DNA of 64,000 nt, taken from Halomonas alimentaria (GTDB lineage Bacteria; Pseudomonadota; Gammaproteobacteria; Pseudomonadales; Halomonadaceae). Location of the stretch: positions 1,266,541-1,330,540 of the forward strand of contig NZ_WUTT01000001.1 in assembly GCF_009902005.1 (NCBI RefSeq), given 5' to 3'. Both the position numbers and the translations under genes were made by a program. The notes beneath the pieces are model-generated. The model was not told where the DNA came from, ran no database searches, and was given only the letters and a program-made list of their open reading frames with translations. Positions 1-11,057 of this stretch are shown in pieces (positions within the stretch are counted from its first letter, which is position 1; every line of letters starts with the position of its first letter).

Positions 1-2
1 AC

Positions 3-1121
<1,119 letters not shown>

Positions 1122-1161
1122 GGTGCGAATCGCGCCGGCTCCGGCCGGCGTTGGCGCCATG

Positions 1162-1198
1162 AAGAAGCCCCGACAGGCCAGGCCTGTCGGGGCTTCTT
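1162..1198. terminator. Bidirectional terminator between rpoD and a convergent gene
   Basis: A perfect 18-bp inverted repeat (1162-1179 and 1181-1198) starts AAGAAGCCCCGACAGGCC. The A-rich left edge and T-rich right edge allow termination from both strands. It lies between the convergent rpoD and the membrane-protein gene. Confidence 0.85.
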
Positions 1199-1226
1199 GT
1201 GTTGTCGGCGGCCGTGCGCCGGAGGC

Positions 1227-1883
1227 TCAGCCCGCCTTGCGCGCGAGCGCCCAGCGGCGGGCCAGCAGGACAAGTTCGATCACTGCGATCAGCAGCAGGG
1301 CATAGCCGAACAGCTCCACCACTTCCTCGGCGGCACTCTTGAAATCACGCAGGTAGTTCTCCTGCAGGATCGCCTGCCAGAAGTCGCCACGTCCGTAGAG
1401 GCGCGAGAAGACGTAGGTGGTCAAGAAGCCCGCGGCGAACAGGCCGAAGGAGAGGCTGTTGGAATAGGCGGCGAACTCGGCCACGAAGGCGCGCCGGTGG
1501 CGGATGACCACGAACAGGATCGGCAGCACCGTGAGGCTGACCAGCAGCTGCCAGGCCCCGTCGAAGACCCGAGCATCGAGCAATGCATCCTGCTCGCGGA
1601 TCAGCGAGGCGAACAGGAATCCGAACATCAGCAGGGCGACGAGGCGCAGCTGGCGCAGCCCGAGCATCACGTAGAGCAGCAGGGCGGAAGCGGTGGCCAG
1701 CAGGCTGGTCTGGGCCAGTTCGGTGAAGCCGCGTTCGGAGAAGCGGTCATCGGGGAAGTACAGGGCTTCGTAGAAGACCCCCTGGGCGATTCCCGCCACC
1801 AGCAGGATATAGAGCGTCGCACGCAGGCATACGGCACGGAACCCGATGGGCCAGGAAGGCTCGGGCAAAGACTTATGGGTCAT
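1227..1883 (-). CDS. Integral membrane protein of unknown function
   Basis: A 218-residue protein from the ATG at 1883 (MTHKSLPE); an upstream in-frame TTG at 1907 would add eight residues and has no better ribosome site. Several hydrophobic segments are visible: LYILLVAGIAQGVFY near the N-terminus, SLLATASALLLYVMLGL and LRLVALLMFGFLFASL in the middle, LLVSLTVLPILFVVI, FGLFAAGFLTTYVF, and a final helix LFGYALLLIAVIELVLLARR. That suggests about six membrane spans. No catalytic or transport motif was recognised. It is convergent with rpoD and shares its terminator. Confidence 0.7.
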   Translation of the reverse strand: MTHKSLPEPSWPIGFRAVCLRATLYILLVAGIAQGVFYEALYFPDDRFSERGFTELAQTSLLATASALLLYVMLGLRQLRLVALLMFGFLFASLIREQDALLDARVFDGAWQLLVSLTVLPILFVVIRHRRAFVAEFAAYSNSLSFGLFAAGFLTTYVFSRLYGRGDFWQAILQENYLRDFKSAAEEVVELFGYALLLIAVIELVLLARRWALARKAG

Positions 1884-1907
1884 GGCGAAGTTCGAATATG
1901 CAGGCAA

Positions 1908-2206
1908 TAGTGTTTGCGTATTCTACCTGCCCCGCCAAGCGGTGGCTAACCTTGCCGGCTAGTTGTTTGCAAACTATTGAATTTATGGGGCCTACACCAT
2001 TAGTCGAGTTTTCACCCTGGCCTATTGCCGAGTCGGAATCACTCCTCTAGCTTACGTTAACGTAAAGTGCCGAGGCCGGTGACCACTCGAGGATCGCCAC
2101 CTGTCCGATGCGGATGACCACAGCCGTCATGCCGACGACGACAACGGCCGACAACAACGACAACAGCACCACGGCGGGTCGCCAGGCGACCCCGAGAGGA
2201 CGATCC
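1908..2206. other. Intergenic regulatory stretch upstream of the Liv-type operon
   Basis: About 300 bp with no convincing gene, between a leftward membrane-protein gene and the rightward transporter operon, so it should carry both promoters. It holds a 10-bp palindrome GTTTGCAAAC at 1965-1974 and the longer palindrome at 2052-2065, listed separately. An in-frame extension of the downstream gene back to 2108 is low complexity (Thr/Asn/Asp) and is not credible protein. Confidence 0.6.
2052..2065. promoter_or_regulatory. 14-bp palindrome, candidate operator of the Liv-type operon
   Basis: Perfect palindrome TTACGTTAACGTAA about 140 bp before the first transporter gene. From memory it resembles sites bound by MerR-family regulators of branched-chain amino acid catabolism (LiuR). 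That would suit a branched-chain-type transporter, but the link is inference. Confidence 0.4.
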
Positions 2207-2980
2207 ATGACCCAGGAGTTCATACTGGAGACTCGCGGGTTGACCAAGGAGTTTCGCGGCTTCACCGCCGTGGACGACGTCAACCTGCAGGTTCAGGAGG
2301 GGCATATCCATGCCCTGATCGGCCCCAACGGGGCCGGCAAGACCACCGTCTTCAACCTGTTGACCAAGTTCCTGCCGCCCACCCGCGGCGAGATTCTCTA
2401 TCGCGGCAAGCCCATCACGCGCATGAAGGCCAACGAGATCGCGCGTCTCGGCCTGGTGCGCTCCTTCCAGATCTCCGCGGTGTTCGGTCACATGACGGCG
2501 CTGGAGAACGTGCGGGTGGCGCTGCAGCGCAAGCTGGGCACCTCCTTCCACTTCTGGAAGCCCGAGAGCAGCCTCGACCACCTCAACGACCGTGCCCTGG
2601 AGCTGCTCGCCGAGGTGGGTCTGGCCGAGTACGCCGATGTGCTCACCGTGGAGATGCCCTACGGGCGCAAGCGCGCCCTGGAGGTGGCCACCACCCTGGC
2701 GCTGGAACCCACCCTGATGCTGCTCGACGAGCCCACCCAGGGCATGGGCGCCGAGGACGTCGATCGCATCGTCGAGCTGATCCGTCGCGTCTCCAGGGGG
2801 CGCACCGTGCTGATGGTGGAGCACAACCTGAGCGTGGTCAGCCGGCTGTGTGACCGCATCACCGTGCTGGCCCGCGGTGCTGTGCTGGCCGAGGGCGACT
2901 ATCAGGAAGTGTCGCGCAACCCCCAGGTGCGCGAGGCCTACATGGGCAGTGAAGCGGCGGCAGAGGAGGCCAGCGCATGA
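2207..2980 (+). CDS. Branched-chain amino acid-type ABC transporter, ATPase 1 (LivG-like)
   Basis: A 257-residue cytoplasmic ATPase. Start chosen at ATG 2207 (MTQEFILETRGLTKEF), preceded by GAGAGGA at 2194-2200; longer in-frame starts give low-complexity sequence. Walker A is GPNGAGKTT, the Q-loop region is SFQISAVFGHMTALENV, Walker B is LMLLDEPTQGM and the H-loop is MVEHN. The signature region reads MPYGRKRALEV rather than the common LSYGQQRQLEI, so it is somewhat divergent. It is first of a five-gene set (ATPase, ATPase, binding protein, two permeases) and overlaps the next gene by 4 bp. The substrate cannot be read from sequence. Confidence 0.9.
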   Translation: MTQEFILETRGLTKEFRGFTAVDDVNLQVQEGHIHALIGPNGAGKTTVFNLLTKFLPPTRGEILYRGKPITRMKANEIARLGLVRSFQISAVFGHMTALENVRVALQRKLGTSFHFWKPESSLDHLNDRALELLAEVGLAEYADVLTVEMPYGRKRALEVATTLALEPTLMLLDEPTQGMGAEDVDRIVELIRRVSRGRTVLMVEHNLSVVSRLCDRITVLARGAVLAEGDYQEVSRNPQVREAYMGSEAAAEEASA

Positions 2981-3735
2981 GCCAGGCAGCCGAGGCGATC
3001 CGCGAGACCCGCGGCGCCCATCCCCACCATGACGGCGCCGAGATGCTGCGGGTCAGCGACCTGCACGCCTTCTACGGCGAGTCCCACATCCTCCATGGCG
3101 TCGACTTCGACGTGAAGCGCGGTGAGCTGGTGACCCTGCTCGGCCGCAACGGCGCCGGGCGCAGCACCACCCTGAAGTCGATCATGAACATGGTTGGCCG
3201 GCGCACCGGCTCGATCATGATCAACGGCAACGAGACCCTGGGGATGAAGCCCCACCGCATCCCGCGGCTGGGCATCGGCTACTGCCCCGAGGAGCGCGGC
3301 ATCTTCGCGAGCCTCGACGTCGAGGAGAACCTGATGCTGCCGCCCACGGTGCGCTCCGACGGCATGAGCCTCGACGAGATCTACGCCATGTTCCCCAACC
3401 TCTACGAGCGGCGCCGCAGCCAGGGCACGAGGCTCTCCGGCGGCGAGCAGCAGATGCTTGCCATGGCGCGCATCCTGCGCACCGGGGCGCGGCTGCTGCT
3501 GCTCGACGAGATCACCGAGGGCCTCGCCCCGGTCATCGTCCAGGCGCTCGGCGAGGTGCTGGTCAAGCTCAAGGAGCGGGGCATGACCATCGTGCTGGTG
3601 GAGCAGAACTTCCGCTTCGCCGCGCCGCTGGCCGACCGTCACTTCGTGATGGAGCACGGTCGCATCATCGAGGAGATCAGCGCCGCCGAACTGCCGTCGC
3701 GTCGCGACCACCTCAACAGCCTGCTGGGGGTGTGA
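2977..3735 (+). CDS. Branched-chain amino acid-type ABC transporter, ATPase 2 (LivF-like) with Arg in Walker A
   Basis: A 252-residue ATPase, translationally coupled to the preceding gene (ATGA overlap). It has an N-terminal extension of about 20 residues, rich in His, Ala and Glu, before the usual LivF start. Walker A reads GRNGAGRST, with Arg at residue 62 where Lys is normal; the codons GGG CGC AGC are unambiguous. The signature LSGGEQQMLAMAR and Walker B LLLLDEITEGL are intact. It would pair with the LivG-like ATPase to power uptake. Arg variants may exist in other LivF-type proteins, so this need not be inactivating. Confidence 0.9.
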   Translation: MSQAAEAIRETRGAHPHHDGAEMLRVSDLHAFYGESHILHGVDFDVKRGELVTLLGRNGAGRSTTLKSIMNMVGRRTGSIMINGNETLGMKPHRIPRLGIGYCPEERGIFASLDVEENLMLPPTVRSDGMSLDEIYAMFPNLYERRRSQGTRLSGGEQQMLAMARILRTGARLLLLDEITEGLAPVIVQALGEVLVKLKERGMTIVLVEQNFRFAAPLADRHFVMEHGRIIEEISAAELPSRRDHLNSLLGV

Positions 3736-3819
3736 CGGCACGCCCGTCGCCCGGCAGTTTCACCACCGCCAACCGTATCGACAACAACAAACCGCCCCTC
3801 GTGGGCCACGGAGTCAATC

Positions 3820-5040
3820 ATGACCTTCAATCGCAAGATTCTCGCTACCAGCGTTGCCCTGGCCACCGCCACCCTGATGGCCACCGGCGCCCAGGCCCAG
3901 ATGAGTGATGATGCCGTGCGCATCGGCTATCTCGCCGACATGTCCGGCACCTACCGTGACCTGGCCGGCCCCGGCGGCCTCGCGGCCCTGGAGATGGCCA
4001 TCGAGGACTTCGGTGGCGAGGTCAACGGCGCCCCCATCGAGGTGTTCAGCGCCGATGACCGCAACAGCGCCGATGTGGGTGCCAACACCGTGCGTGAGTG
4101 GTTCGACACCCGCAACGTCGACCTGGTCGCCGGCCTGGTGGCCTCCTCGGTTTCCATCGCTGCCACCAAGGTGATCGAGGAGAACGACGGCCTGGGCATC
4201 GTCTCCGGCTCTGCCGCCTCCAGCATCACCAACGAGCACTGCACCCCCAACCATATTCACTGGGTCTATGACACCTACCCGCTGGCCAACGGCACCGCCA
4301 AGGCGGTGGTCGAGCAGGGCGGCGATACCTGGTTCATGCTCACCGCCGACTACGCCTTCGGCCACGCCCTGGAGGGCGACGTGACCAAGGTAGTGGAGGA
4401 GAACGGCGGGGAGATCGTCGGCGGCGTGCGTCACCCCTTCCCGACCAGTGACTTCTCCTCCTACATCCTCCAGGCCCAGGGCTCCGGCGCCAAGATCGTC
4501 GGCCTGGCCAACGCCGGTGCCGATACCGTCAACGCCATCACCACCGCCAGCCAGTTCGGCCTGACCCAGTCCGGCCAGCAGCTCGCCGGCCTGCTGATCT
4601 TCCTCAATGACGTCCACTCCATGGGTCTCGAGGATACCCAGAACCTGCTGCTCACCACCGGCTGGTACTGGGACATGGATGACCAGGCGCGCGAGTGGGC
4701 CGACCGCTACTTCGACCGGGTGGGCGCACGTCCGACCATGGTCCAGGCCGGCATCTACTCCAGCACCATGCACTACCTGGAGACCGTGGCCGAGGAGGGC
4801 ACCGATACCCCCGAGGCGATCCGCGCGGCCATGGCCGAGCGCCCGGTGGAGGATTTCTTCTCGCGCAACGGTCGCATCCGTGAGGATGGCCGCATGGTCC
4901 ACGACATGTATCTGGCCCGCGTGAAGACGCCCGAAGAGTCCACCGACGAGTGGGACGTCTACGAGATCCTCGCCACCATCCCGGCAGAAGAGGCCTACCG
5001 CCCGCTCTCCGAGAGCCAGTGCGACCTGGTCAACAACTGA
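3820..5040 (+). CDS. Periplasmic substrate-binding protein of the Liv-type ABC transporter
   Basis: A 406-residue protein with a clear Sec signal peptide (MTFNRKILATSVALATATLM, cleavage after AQAQ around residue 27). The mature part begins DDAVRIGYLADMSGTYRDLAG, typical of type-I periplasmic binding proteins of the Leu/Ile/Val (PBP1) group. This family binds amino acids, amides or urea between two lobes. It sits between the ATPase and permease genes, 84 bp after the second ATPase. Ligand identity is unknown; closeness to canonical LivK cannot be judged by eye. Confidence 0.88.
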   Translation: MTFNRKILATSVALATATLMATGAQAQMSDDAVRIGYLADMSGTYRDLAGPGGLAALEMAIEDFGGEVNGAPIEVFSADDRNSADVGANTVREWFDTRNVDLVAGLVASSVSIAATKVIEENDGLGIVSGSAASSITNEHCTPNHIHWVYDTYPLANGTAKAVVEQGGDTWFMLTADYAFGHALEGDVTKVVEENGGEIVGGVRHPFPTSDFSSYILQAQGSGAKIVGLANAGADTVNAITTASQFGLTQSGQQLAGLLIFLNDVHSMGLEDTQNLLLTTGWYWDMDDQAREWADRYFDRVGARPTMVQAGIYSSTMHYLETVAEEGTDTPEAIRAAMAERPVEDFFSRNGRIREDGRMVHDMYLARVKTPEESTDEWDVYEILATIPAEEAYRPLSESQCDLVNN

Positions 5041-5054
5041 GCGGATGTGGAACC

Positions 5055-5076
5055 GGCGGCGGCTACGGCCGCCGCC
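5055..5076 (+). other. Stable stem-loop between binding-protein and permease genes
   Basis: Perfect 9-bp stem GGCGGCGGC / GCCGCCGCC closed by the loop TACG, which in RNA forms the very stable C(UACG)G tetraloop class. There is no T-run, so it is unlikely to be a full terminator. It may protect the 3' end of the abundant binding-protein mRNA and lower permease expression (inference). Confidence 0.55.
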
Positions 5077-5097
5077 AGCTGACGGGAGGCCCATGAG

Positions 5098-5985
5098 ATG
5101 ACAATGATTTTCGGGGTGCCGGTGATGGTGTTCATGGGCCAGCTGATGCTGGGCCTGATCAACGGTGCCTTCTATGCCCTGCTGAGCCTGGGGCTGGCGG
5201 TGATCTTCGGCCTGCTGAAGATCGTCAACTTCGCCCACGGCGCCATGTACATGCTGGGCGCCTTCGTGGCCCTGCTGGGCCTGCAGTATCTGGGGCTCAA
5301 TTACTGGGCGGCGCTGCTGGTGGTGCCGCTGGTGGTAGGCGGACTGGGCATGCTGATCGAGCGCTTTATCCTGCGCCGTATCGCCCACCTCGACCACCTC
5401 TACGGGCTGCTGCTCACCTTCGGCCTGGCGCTGATCTTCGAGGGCACCCTGATCAACTTCTTCGGCGTCTCGGGCTCGAGCTATCCCACGCCCGAGGCCC
5501 TGCAAGGCGGGATGAACCTGGGCTTCATGTTCCTGCCCACCTATCGCGGCTGGGTACTGCTGGCGGCGCTGGTGGTCTGCCTGGCTACCTGGTTCATCAT
5601 CGAGCGCACCCGCCTGGGCGCCTACCTGCGCGCCGGCACCGAGAACCCGTCGCTGATGCAGGCCTTCGGGGTCAACGTGCCCCAGCTGATCACCCTGACC
5701 TACGGCTTCGGGGTGGCCCTGGCCGCCTTCGCCGGGGTGCTGGCCGCGCCGCTCTACCCGGTGTCGCCGACCATGGGCTCGAGCCTGTTGATCGTGGTCT
5801 TCGCGGTGGTGGTGATCGGTGGCATGGGCTCGATCATCGGTGCGGTCATCACCGGCCTGGCCATGGGCCTGATCGAGGGCCTGACCAAGGTCTATTATCC
5901 CGAGGCCGCCAACACCGTGATCTTCGTGGTGATGGTGGTGGTTTTGATGCTGCGTCCCGCGGGACTCTTCGGCAAGGAGGCTTGA
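5098..5985 (+). CDS. Branched-chain amino acid-type ABC permease (LivH-like)
   Basis: A 295-residue inner-membrane permease with about eight hydrophobic segments. The N-terminal GLINGAFYALLSLGLAVIFG and the segment GLLKIVNFAHGAMYMLGAF are hallmarks of LivH. Start at ATG 5098, with GGGAGG at about 5084-5089; the ATG at 5092 runs into an immediate stop. It forms the membrane channel with the LivM-like protein encoded 4 bp downstream. It follows the binding protein by 57 bp containing the stem-loop at 5055-5076. Confidence 0.92.
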   Translation: MTMIFGVPVMVFMGQLMLGLINGAFYALLSLGLAVIFGLLKIVNFAHGAMYMLGAFVALLGLQYLGLNYWAALLVVPLVVGGLGMLIERFILRRIAHLDHLYGLLLTFGLALIFEGTLINFFGVSGSSYPTPEALQGGMNLGFMFLPTYRGWVLLAALVVCLATWFIIERTRLGAYLRAGTENPSLMQAFGVNVPQLITLTYGFGVALAAFAGVLAAPLYPVSPTMGSSLLIVVFAVVVIGGMGSIIGAVITGLAMGLIEGLTKVYYPEAANTVIFVVMVVVLMLRPAGLFGKEA

Positions 5986-5989
5986 CGCC

Positions 5990-6973
5990 ATGTCGGCAAC
6001 CCAGACCCTGACTCTCGCCATGCAGCGCCGCCGCCAGGCCAGGCTGCGTCGCAACGTTCTCTACCTGGTGCTGATCGCCATCGCCCTGGTGGCCCCCTTC
6101 GTGGCCTACCCGGTGTTCCTGATGAAGGTGCTGTGCTTCGCGCTGTTCGCCTGCGCCTTCAACCTGCTGCTCGGCTACGCCGGCCTGCTCTCCTTCGGGC
6201 ACGCTGCCTTCCTGGCCACCGGCGGCTACTTCACCGGCATCATGTTGGCCAGCTACCCGGGGCTGACCCCCGAGCTGGGTATCCTGATCGGCACCTTCGC
6301 CGCCGTGGTGCTGGGCACCCTGTTCGGCGCCCTGGCGATCCGCCGCCAGGGCATCTACTTCGCCATGGTGACCCTGGCCCTGGCGCAGATGATGTTCTTC
6401 TTCTTCGTCCAGGCGCCCTTCACCGGCGGCGAAGATGGCCTGCACGGGGTGCCGCGGGGCGCGCTGTTCGGGCTGATCAGCCTCGACAGCAACCTCAACA
6501 TGTACTACTTCGTGCTGGCGGTGTTCGTGATCGGCTTCGCGATCATCCGGCGTGCCGTTCACTCGCCCTACGGCCAGGTGCTCAGGGCGATCCGCGAGAA
6601 TGAGCCGCGCGCCGTCTCGCTCGGCTACAACGTCGACGCCTACAAGCTGGTGGCCTTCGTGCTCTCCGCCGGCCTGGCGGGCCTGGCGGGCTCCACCAAG
6701 ACCGTGGTCTTCCAGCTCGCCTCGTTGACCGATGCCCATTGGCACATGTCCGGCGAGGTGATCCTGATGACCCTGCTGGGCGGGGTGGGGACGCTGTTCG
6801 GCCCCCTGGTGGGAGCCGGCGTGGTGGTCAGCCTGCAGACCCAGCTCGCCCAGTCGCCGCTCGGCAACTGGGTCAGCGTGATTCTCGGCGCCATCTTCGT
6901 GATCTGCGTGCTGAGTTTCCGCAGTGGGATCGTCGGCGAGATCCAGAAGGTCGTGAAGAAGAACTTCAAGTGA
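5990..6973 (+). CDS. Branched-chain amino acid-type ABC permease (LivM-like)
   Basis: A 327-residue permease and the second channel subunit. The family pattern FNLLLGYAGLLSFGHAAFLATGGY is present in the first third (split here as FNLLLGYAGL and SFGHAAFLA), followed by several membrane helices and the LivM-type EAA-like loop VLRAIRENEPRAVSLGYNV. It has a basic N-terminus (MQRRRQARLRRN). It is last in the operon and is closed by a GC-rich terminator. Confidence 0.92.
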   Translation: MSATQTLTLAMQRRRQARLRRNVLYLVLIAIALVAPFVAYPVFLMKVLCFALFACAFNLLLGYAGLLSFGHAAFLATGGYFTGIMLASYPGLTPELGILIGTFAAVVLGTLFGALAIRRQGIYFAMVTLALAQMMFFFFVQAPFTGGEDGLHGVPRGALFGLISLDSNLNMYYFVLAVFVIGFAIIRRAVHSPYGQVLRAIRENEPRAVSLGYNVDAYKLVAFVLSAGLAGLAGSTKTVVFQLASLTDAHWHMSGEVILMTLLGGVGTLFGPLVGAGVVVSLQTQLAQSPLGNWVSVILGAIFVICVLSFRSGIVGEIQKVVKKNFK

Positions 6974-6997
6974 GTCCCGTCTTGCCATGCAAACTCG

Positions 6998-7021
6998 AGG
7001 CGCCCCGCGGGGCGCCTTTTC
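6998..7021 (+). terminator. Rho-independent terminator of the Liv-type operon
   Basis: Self-complementary GGCGCCCCGCGGGGCGCC (6999-7016) followed by TTTT, 25 bp after the LivM-like stop. It also abuts the convergent end of the lysR gene. Confidence 0.8.
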
Positions 7022-7910
7022 AATGGACGGAAGGCAGGCTTTTCGGCAGGTGTTCGACCAGGTGGTCGAGGAAGCGGTGCAGCTTGGGGGAGCGCTGTCG
7101 GTGACGCGGGAACACCGCCCACACGGCGTTATCGTCGTGGCGGTAGGCGTCGAGCACCGAGACCAGGTCGCCGTTGGCCAGGTGCTCCTTCACGTAATAG
7201 TCGGGTAGCTGGGCCAGCCCCAGGCCCTTCAGGGCGGCATCGAGCAGGGCGGGTCCCGAGTTGGCGCGCCAGGGGCCGTCGACGCGCACCTCACGGCGGA
7301 CGCCGTCCACGGCGAAGCGCCAGTGGTCGCGTGAGCCCACCAGGCAGCGGTGTCGGGAGAGCTCGGCCAGGGCATGGGGTTGGGAAATATGGGCAAAATA
7401 CGCCGGGGCGCCGACAACGTATTCGCGGCGCTCGCACAGGCGCCTGGCGACCAGGCTCGAATCCTCCAGGCGGCCCATGCGGACCGCCACGTCAAAGCCC
7501 TCATCGATGATATCCACCTGGCGGTTGGTGAAGTGCATGCGCACCTCCAGCTGTGGATGTTCGAGCTGGAAGTCGTTGACCAGAGGCGCGATGAAGCGCT
7601 CACCGAAGGTGGTGGCCGACGTCAGGGAGAGCCGTCCCTGGGGACGGTCCTGAAGGTCACCGATGGCGGACTCGGCCTCGCGGAAACCATCGAACAGGTG
7701 GCGGCAGTGGCGGTAATAGAGTGCCCCGGCGTCGGTCAGGTGGATCTGGCGAGTGGTGCGGTAGAGCAGGGCAGTGCCCAGTTGCTGCTCGAGCTGGGCC
7801 ACCAGCCGGCTGACGTGGGAGGGCGACACCGACAGTTCCCGCGCCGCAGCGACGAAGGTGCCCAGACGCACCACCTCGACGAAGGCCTCGATTCTATCCC
7901 AGCGCTGCAT
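7020..7910 (-). CDS. LysR-family transcriptional regulator, divergent from frmA
   Basis: A 296-residue regulator. The N-terminal winged helix-turn-helix spans about residues 1-60 (FVAAARELSVSPSHVSRLVAQ, then LLYRTTRQIHLT). The effector-binding domain follows (GRLSLTSATTFGERFIAPLV onward), of the type in the CrgA/DmlR-like subgroup. It is transcribed away from the formaldehyde-oxidation genes, and in this family divergent neighbours are the usual targets. Control of frmA-frmB is therefore the simplest guess, not shown. A short palindrome CTTGATCAAG (7919-7928) lies just before its start. Confidence 0.88.
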   Translation of the reverse strand: MQRWDRIEAFVEVVRLGTFVAAARELSVSPSHVSRLVAQLEQQLGTALLYRTTRQIHLTDAGALYYRHCRHLFDGFREAESAIGDLQDRPQGRLSLTSATTFGERFIAPLVNDFQLEHPQLEVRMHFTNRQVDIIDEGFDVAVRMGRLEDSSLVARRLCERREYVVGAPAYFAHISQPHALAELSRHRCLVGSRDHWRFAVDGVRREVRVDGPWRANSGPALLDAALKGLGLAQLPDYYVKEHLANGDLVSVLDAYRHDDNAVWAVFPRHRQRSPKLHRFLDHLVEHLPKSLPSVH

Positions 7911-7944
7911 TCAAGCACCTTGATCAAGAGCTGTTCGAGGCTGA

Positions 7945-9288
<1,344 letters not shown>

Positions 9289-9313
9289 TGAGCGCCCGAC
9301 AGGAGGCATATCC

Positions 9314-10171
9314 ATGACCATGACCGAGCACCTCGAGCTGGTATCGGCCAACAAGAGTTTCGGTGGCTGGCACAAGCGCTACCGCCATCGCTCCCGGACG
9401 CTGGACTGCGAGATGGTCTTTGCCATCTATCTGCCGCCCCAGGCCGAGACCGAGCGAGTGCCGCTGCTGTGGTGGCTCTCCGGGCTGACCTGCAATGACG
9501 AGAACTTCATGCAGAAGGCCGGTGCGCACCGCATGGCCGCGGAGCTGGGCATCGCCATCATCTGTCCGGACACCAGTCCGCGTGGCACCGACCTGCCCGG
9601 CGAGCACGACAGCTATGACTTCGGTTCCGGCGCCGGCTTCTACGTCAATGCCACCCGGGAACCCTGGAAGCGCCACTACCGCATGTACGACTACGTGACC
9701 GAAGAGCTGCCCTCGGTGGTGCGTCAGCACTTTCCGGTCAATGGCCGGGAGTCGATCAGTGGCCACTCCATGGGCGGTCATGGTGCCCTGGTAATGGCGC
9801 TGCGCCGGCCCGGTCATTATCGCTCGGTGTCGGCCTTCGCCCCGGTCGTCAATCCTACCGAGTGTCCCTGGGGGCAGCAGGCCTTCACCGGCTATCTCGG
9901 CGAGGACCGTGGCAAGTGGACCCAGTACGATGCCTGTGAACTGGTGGCCCGTGGCGCCTCCAGCCAGCCGCTGTTTATCGACCAGGGCGAGGCGGATGAC
10001 TTCCTCGAGGAGCAGCTCAAGCCCGAGCGGCTCGAGGCGGTGTGCGCCGAGCACGACCATCCGCTGACCCTGCGTCGCCAGCCGGGCTATGATCACAGCT
10101 ACTACTTCATCGCCTCCTTTATCGAGGAGCACCTGCGCTATCACGCCGAGCGGCTGCACAAGAAGCGCTGA
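9314..10171 (+). CDS. frmB: S-formylglutathione hydrolase
   Basis: A 285-residue alpha/beta hydrolase (esterase D family) that cleaves S-formylglutathione to formate and glutathione. Start ATG 9314, with AGGAGG at 9301-9306. The nucleophile elbow is SGHSMGGHGA with Ser152; the acid is in DQGEADDF and the histidine in GYDHSYYF near the C-terminus. The segment WWLSGLTCNDENF is typical of the family. It is co-transcribed with frmA (25 bp gap). Confidence 0.95.
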   Translation: MTMTEHLELVSANKSFGGWHKRYRHRSRTLDCEMVFAIYLPPQAETERVPLLWWLSGLTCNDENFMQKAGAHRMAAELGIAIICPDTSPRGTDLPGEHDSYDFGSGAGFYVNATREPWKRHYRMYDYVTEELPSVVRQHFPVNGRESISGHSMGGHGALVMALRRPGHYRSVSAFAPVVNPTECPWGQQAFTGYLGEDRGKWTQYDACELVARGASSQPLFIDQGEADDFLEEQLKPERLEAVCAEHDHPLTLRRQPGYDHSYYFIASFIEEHLRYHAERLHKKR

Positions 10172-10282
10172 GGCAGCTGTCTCCCGTCGAGGCGACCGGG
10201 GCCCTATACTGGCCGCATGAGGGCTGTGGGGTCGTGATCAGGGCCCGGGACGAGGGGAGAGACGCATGCGACGAGGTCGGCG

Positions 10283-10987
10283 ATGATCGCCAGGTGGAGA
10301 CGCAGACTATGGGGCTGGCTGTGGCGGGCGTGCCTGGGCTTCGTGGTGCTCTCGGTGTTGCTGGTACTGCTGTTCCGCCAGGCCCCGGTATTCGGTTCCA
10401 TGGTGATGGTGGAGCGCAAGGTGCACTCCTGGGTGTCCCGGGAACCCATCGACATCCAGCACCGCTGGCGACCCTGGGAGGCGCTCTCCGACCACGCCAA
10501 GCTGGCGGTGATCGCCGCCGAGGACCAGCGCTTCCTGGAGCACCACGGCTTCGATCTGGTGGAGATTCGTCGCGCCTGGCAGGCGAGCCGCAACGGTGGT
10601 CGGCTGCGCGGGGCCAGCACCCTCAGCCAGCAGACCGCCAAGAACCTCTTTCTGTGGACCGGGCGCAGCTGGATACGCAAGGGCTTCGAGGCGTGGTTTA
10701 CCCTGCTGATCGAGGCCCTGTGGCCCAAGCAGCGCATCCTTGAGGTCTACCTCAATATCGCCGAGTGGGATAGCGGCGTGTTCGGCCTGGAGGCTGCGGC
10801 GCAGCACTACTTCGGCATCTCGGCGGGCCAGCTGAGTGCGGCCCAGGCCAGCCGCCTGGCGGCGATCCTGCCGGACCCGCGGGGTCGCGATGCCGCTCGG
10901 CCTTCTCCCGGGGTGGTCCAGCGCAGCGCCTGGATCCGCCGGCAGATGAGCAACCTGGGCGGCGTCGCCTACCTGCAGAATTTCTAG
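10283..10987 (+). CDS. mtgA: Monofunctional biosynthetic peptidoglycan transglycosylase
   Basis: A 234-residue GT51 enzyme that polymerises lipid II into glycan strands. An N-terminal membrane anchor (LGFVVLSVLLVLLF, about residues 17-30) is followed by the catalytic domain with the glutamate motif AAEDQRFLEHHGFD and GASTLSQQTAKNLFLW. No transpeptidase domain follows, as expected for MtgA. It sits between frmAB and the formate dehydrogenase genes but has no known link to that pathway. Confidence 0.93.
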   Translation: MIARWRRRLWGWLWRACLGFVVLSVLLVLLFRQAPVFGSMVMVERKVHSWVSREPIDIQHRWRPWEALSDHAKLAVIAAEDQRFLEHHGFDLVEIRRAWQASRNGGRLRGASTLSQQTAKNLFLWTGRSWIRKGFEAWFTLLIEALWPKQRILEVYLNIAEWDSGVFGLEAAAQHYFGISAGQLSAAQASRLAAILPDPRGRDAARPSPGVVQRSAWIRRQMSNLGGVAYLQNF

Positions 10988-11057
10988 GCGAAGCTTACGG
11001 CGAGCATGATCGCCCGCATTACAGCCACAATGACAAGAGCAGAATAGCGAGGCCGCC

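Noticed and set aside
3814..6054. Very long open frame on the minus strand opposite the Liv-type genes
   Set aside because: It is His/Gly/Gln-rich, low complexity, and exactly antisense to three well-recognised transporter genes: a codon-bias shadow of GC-rich DNA.
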